The notes under the pieces: generated by a model
What the model was told of the DNA's origin: nothing
Database searches by the model: none
What the model saw: the letters and a program-made list of their open reading frames with translations, nothing else
DNA from: Candidatus Tyloplasma litorale
GTDB lineage: Bacteria > Bacillota_I > Bacilli_A > Mycoplasmatales > Hepatoplasmataceae
Assembly (NCBI GenBank): GCA_027943885.1
Contig: AP027078.1
Span: forward strand, 310,001 to 374,000
Direction: 5' to 3'
Length of the DNA stretch: 64,000 nt
In this document: one piece after another, positions 62,291 through 64,000 of the stretch
Layout: each line of letters starts with the position of its first letter
How positions within the stretch are numbered: position 1 is the first letter of the stretch
Translations under genes and position numbers: made by a program

Positions 62291-64000
62291 TTAATTTACC
62301 TTTACTAATTCTTTTGCAATAAGAATGTCTCCTTCTTGCAATTTAAGTTTTTGATCTTTAAGAACAATACCACACTCTCTACCCTTAACAGCTTCTTTTA
62401 ATTGAGATTTTTCAAATTGAAGAGACAATACTTTTGTTTTTAAGATAACTTTATTATCTCTTATAACTTCAACAATTGAATCTTTTTTTATAGAACCTTC
62501 TCTAACAATAGATCCTAAAATTGTTCCTATTTTTGAGAAAGTAAATAATTTTTTGACTTCAACTTTTCCAATTTCTTTTTCTTCAAATTTATCTTCAATT
62601 AATCCATTTATTTTATTTTGAACATCTTCAAACATTTTATATATAATGTTAAATTCAAAAATATTAACATTTCTATTTTTGGTAAAAGCCATTATTTTAG
62701 GAGAAGTTTTTAAATTGAAAGTATAAATACTAGCTTTTGAAGCTTCTGCAAGAGTGATATCTGTTGTTGAAATTTCACCAGTATCTTTTCTTATTATTTT
62801 AACTTCAACATCATCATTTGAAAACCCTTCCAATTTAGAAGAAATTGCTTCCAAAACTCCTAATGAGTCTGCTTTTAAAATAATATTAAAAGCTTTTTTA
62901 GAATTATTTATTCTTTCAAATAAATCTGCCACATTATAATTATTTGTTATTTTTCTTAATTGATTGATTCTTGAATCATGAATTTCATTGGCGATTTTTT
63001 GAGCATCCTTATCTTTTGTAACTACAAATTTTGAACCAACAATAGGTGATTGCCCAATACCAAAAATCTCTACAGGACTACCTGGAAAAGCTTCTCTTAT
63101 TATTTTTCCTTTATCATCATGCATTGATTTAATTCTTGAAACAAAATCATCCATTATTATATTGTCTCCAATTTTTAACGTTCCATTTTGAACAATAACA
63201 GATATTAAATTACCTTTATTTTTATCAACATTTGATTCAATAACTGTTCCAGAAGCCAATATATTTTTTGGAGCTTTTAATTCTTGCATTTCAGACATTA
63301 AAACAATATTTTCAATTAATTTATCAACACCTTTATTTTTTAATGCTGAAATAGGAACAAATGGAACATCTCCACCCATTTGTTCTGATACAACACCAAT
63401 TTTTAATAAATCTTCTTGAACTTTATCAAAATTAGCACCTACAGAATCAATTTTATTAACAGCAACAATCATTGGGACATTGGCAGCTTTAGCATGATCA
63501 ATTGATTCAATTGTTTGAGGCATAATTGAATCATCTGCTGCAACAACAATGATAACAATATCTGTTACTTTTGAACCATTAGCTCTCATTTCGGTGAAAG
63601 CTTCATGACCAGGTGTATCAATGAAAGTTAATTTATTTCCATTAACTTCAATTTGATAAGCACCTATTGTTTGTGTTATTCCACCAATTTCTTTTGAAGT
63701 TAAATTAGATTTTCTTATTGTATCAAGTAAAGTTGTCTTTCCATGGTCAACATGTCCCATAATTGTAATAATAGGAGGTCTAGTTATAACTTCCGCTGTT
63801 GAATCTCAATTTTGTTTATCCATTATTTGTAATATTTTTTCAACTACATTAACAGCAGAAACATCTTCAACTTTTTCAAAATCAATATTATTTTTTAAAG
63901 CTAATTCAGCTATTTGTTCATCATCAAGAATATGATTCACATTTGAATTTTGACTTAAACCAACATCTTTCATTGCTTTTTTAATATCAATCCCAATAAT
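62291..64000 (-). CDS. infB: Translation initiation factor IF-2 (5' end outside the window)
   Basis: 570 codons of the C-terminal side are present. G1 is MGHVDHGKTTLLD, followed by GGITQTIGAYQ, G3 DTPGHEAFTEMRANG, and G4 AVNKIDS. Then domains II, III and the C-terminal beta-barrels (TFSKIGTILGSIVREGSIKKDSIVEVIRDNKVI). Before the G domain the sequence includes ADSTAEVITRPPIITIMGH with a UGA Trp. The window ends in frame about 80 codons before the G1 motif, so only the N-terminal region is missing. First visible gene of the operon leading to rpsO. Confidence 0.97.

Noticed and set aside
1-64000. CRISPR arrays, insertion sequences, prophage or restriction-modification genes
   Set aside because: No spaced direct repeats, transposase, integrase, phage structural or methylase motifs were found.

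Overview
The window is about 64 kb of a very AT-rich chromosome read with genetic code 4 (UGA = Trp). UGA falls at conserved Trp positions in dozens of housekeeping proteins, and most genes appear broken if UGA is read as stop. With tiny intergenic gaps, AGGA-type ribosome sites, a bare DNA/RNA/protein maintenance gene set, an arginine- and ATP-saving salvage style of metabolism and no cell-wall genes, this points to a Mollicute (mycoplasma-like). The runs glyS-dnaG-rpoD-trmK-nif3-DEAD helicase and pstS-pstCA-pstB-phoU resemble what I recall of the Spiroplasma/mycoides side of the class, but I cannot name the genus. All gene ends below use code 4. I count 63 protein genes (gatB and infB run off the window edges) and one tRNA. 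All but four protein genes (two degV, a dUTPase, rnhC) lie on the minus strand. No gene-free stretch exceeds 300 bases; the largest is the 214-base leader before rpmJ.

Layout, left to right. 1-6.6 kb: gatCAB amidotransferase, a Cof-type HAD phosphatase, trpS, RNase J. 6.6-13.1 kb: def, a PnuC-like transporter, tyrS, two small envelope proteins resembling the YtxG/YtxH pair, an M42 peptidase, then two DegV (FakB-type) genes on the plus strand. 13.2-20 kb: DEAD helicase, nif3, trmK, rpoD, dnaG, glyS. 20-25.3 kb: a phosphate uptake operon in which PstC and PstA are fused and PstB carries a long N-terminal coiled coil. 25.5-33.4 kb: a large unknown membrane-anchored protein, pcrA, folD, tsaD, asnS, tsaB, tsaE, tRNA-His. 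33.4-38.8 kb: a P1B metal ATPase divergent from a dUTPase, a zinc metallopeptidase, a K+ channel, rsgA, trmB. 38.8-45.4 kb: uvrC, uvrA, uvrB. 45.4-47.8 kb: rpmJ-rpsM-rpsK-rpoA-rplQ behind an unusual leader. 48-57.7 kb: rsmE, purB, an orphan permease, purA, rluB, scpB, scpA, a pyrimidine nucleoside phosphorylase, plsC, acpS. 57.7-64 kb: rnhC (+), a PTS IIC gene, rpsO, ribF, truB, rbfA, infB.

The genes fit a parasitic or commensal lifestyle: uptake of phosphate, sugar, potassium, fatty acids and probably a nicotinamide nucleoside, plus salvage (purA/purB for AMP, nucleoside phosphorylase, FolD, RibF) in place of biosynthesis. There is no obvious defence island, prophage, insertion sequence or CRISPR array. 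The most unusual items are architectural: the Pst fusions, perfectly mirrored leaderless divergent promoters at 35.5 kb, convergent genes whose stop codons sit inside one terminator loop, a tRNA-D-arm-like structured leader before the ribosomal operon, and an orphan, possibly decaying permease between purB and purA.
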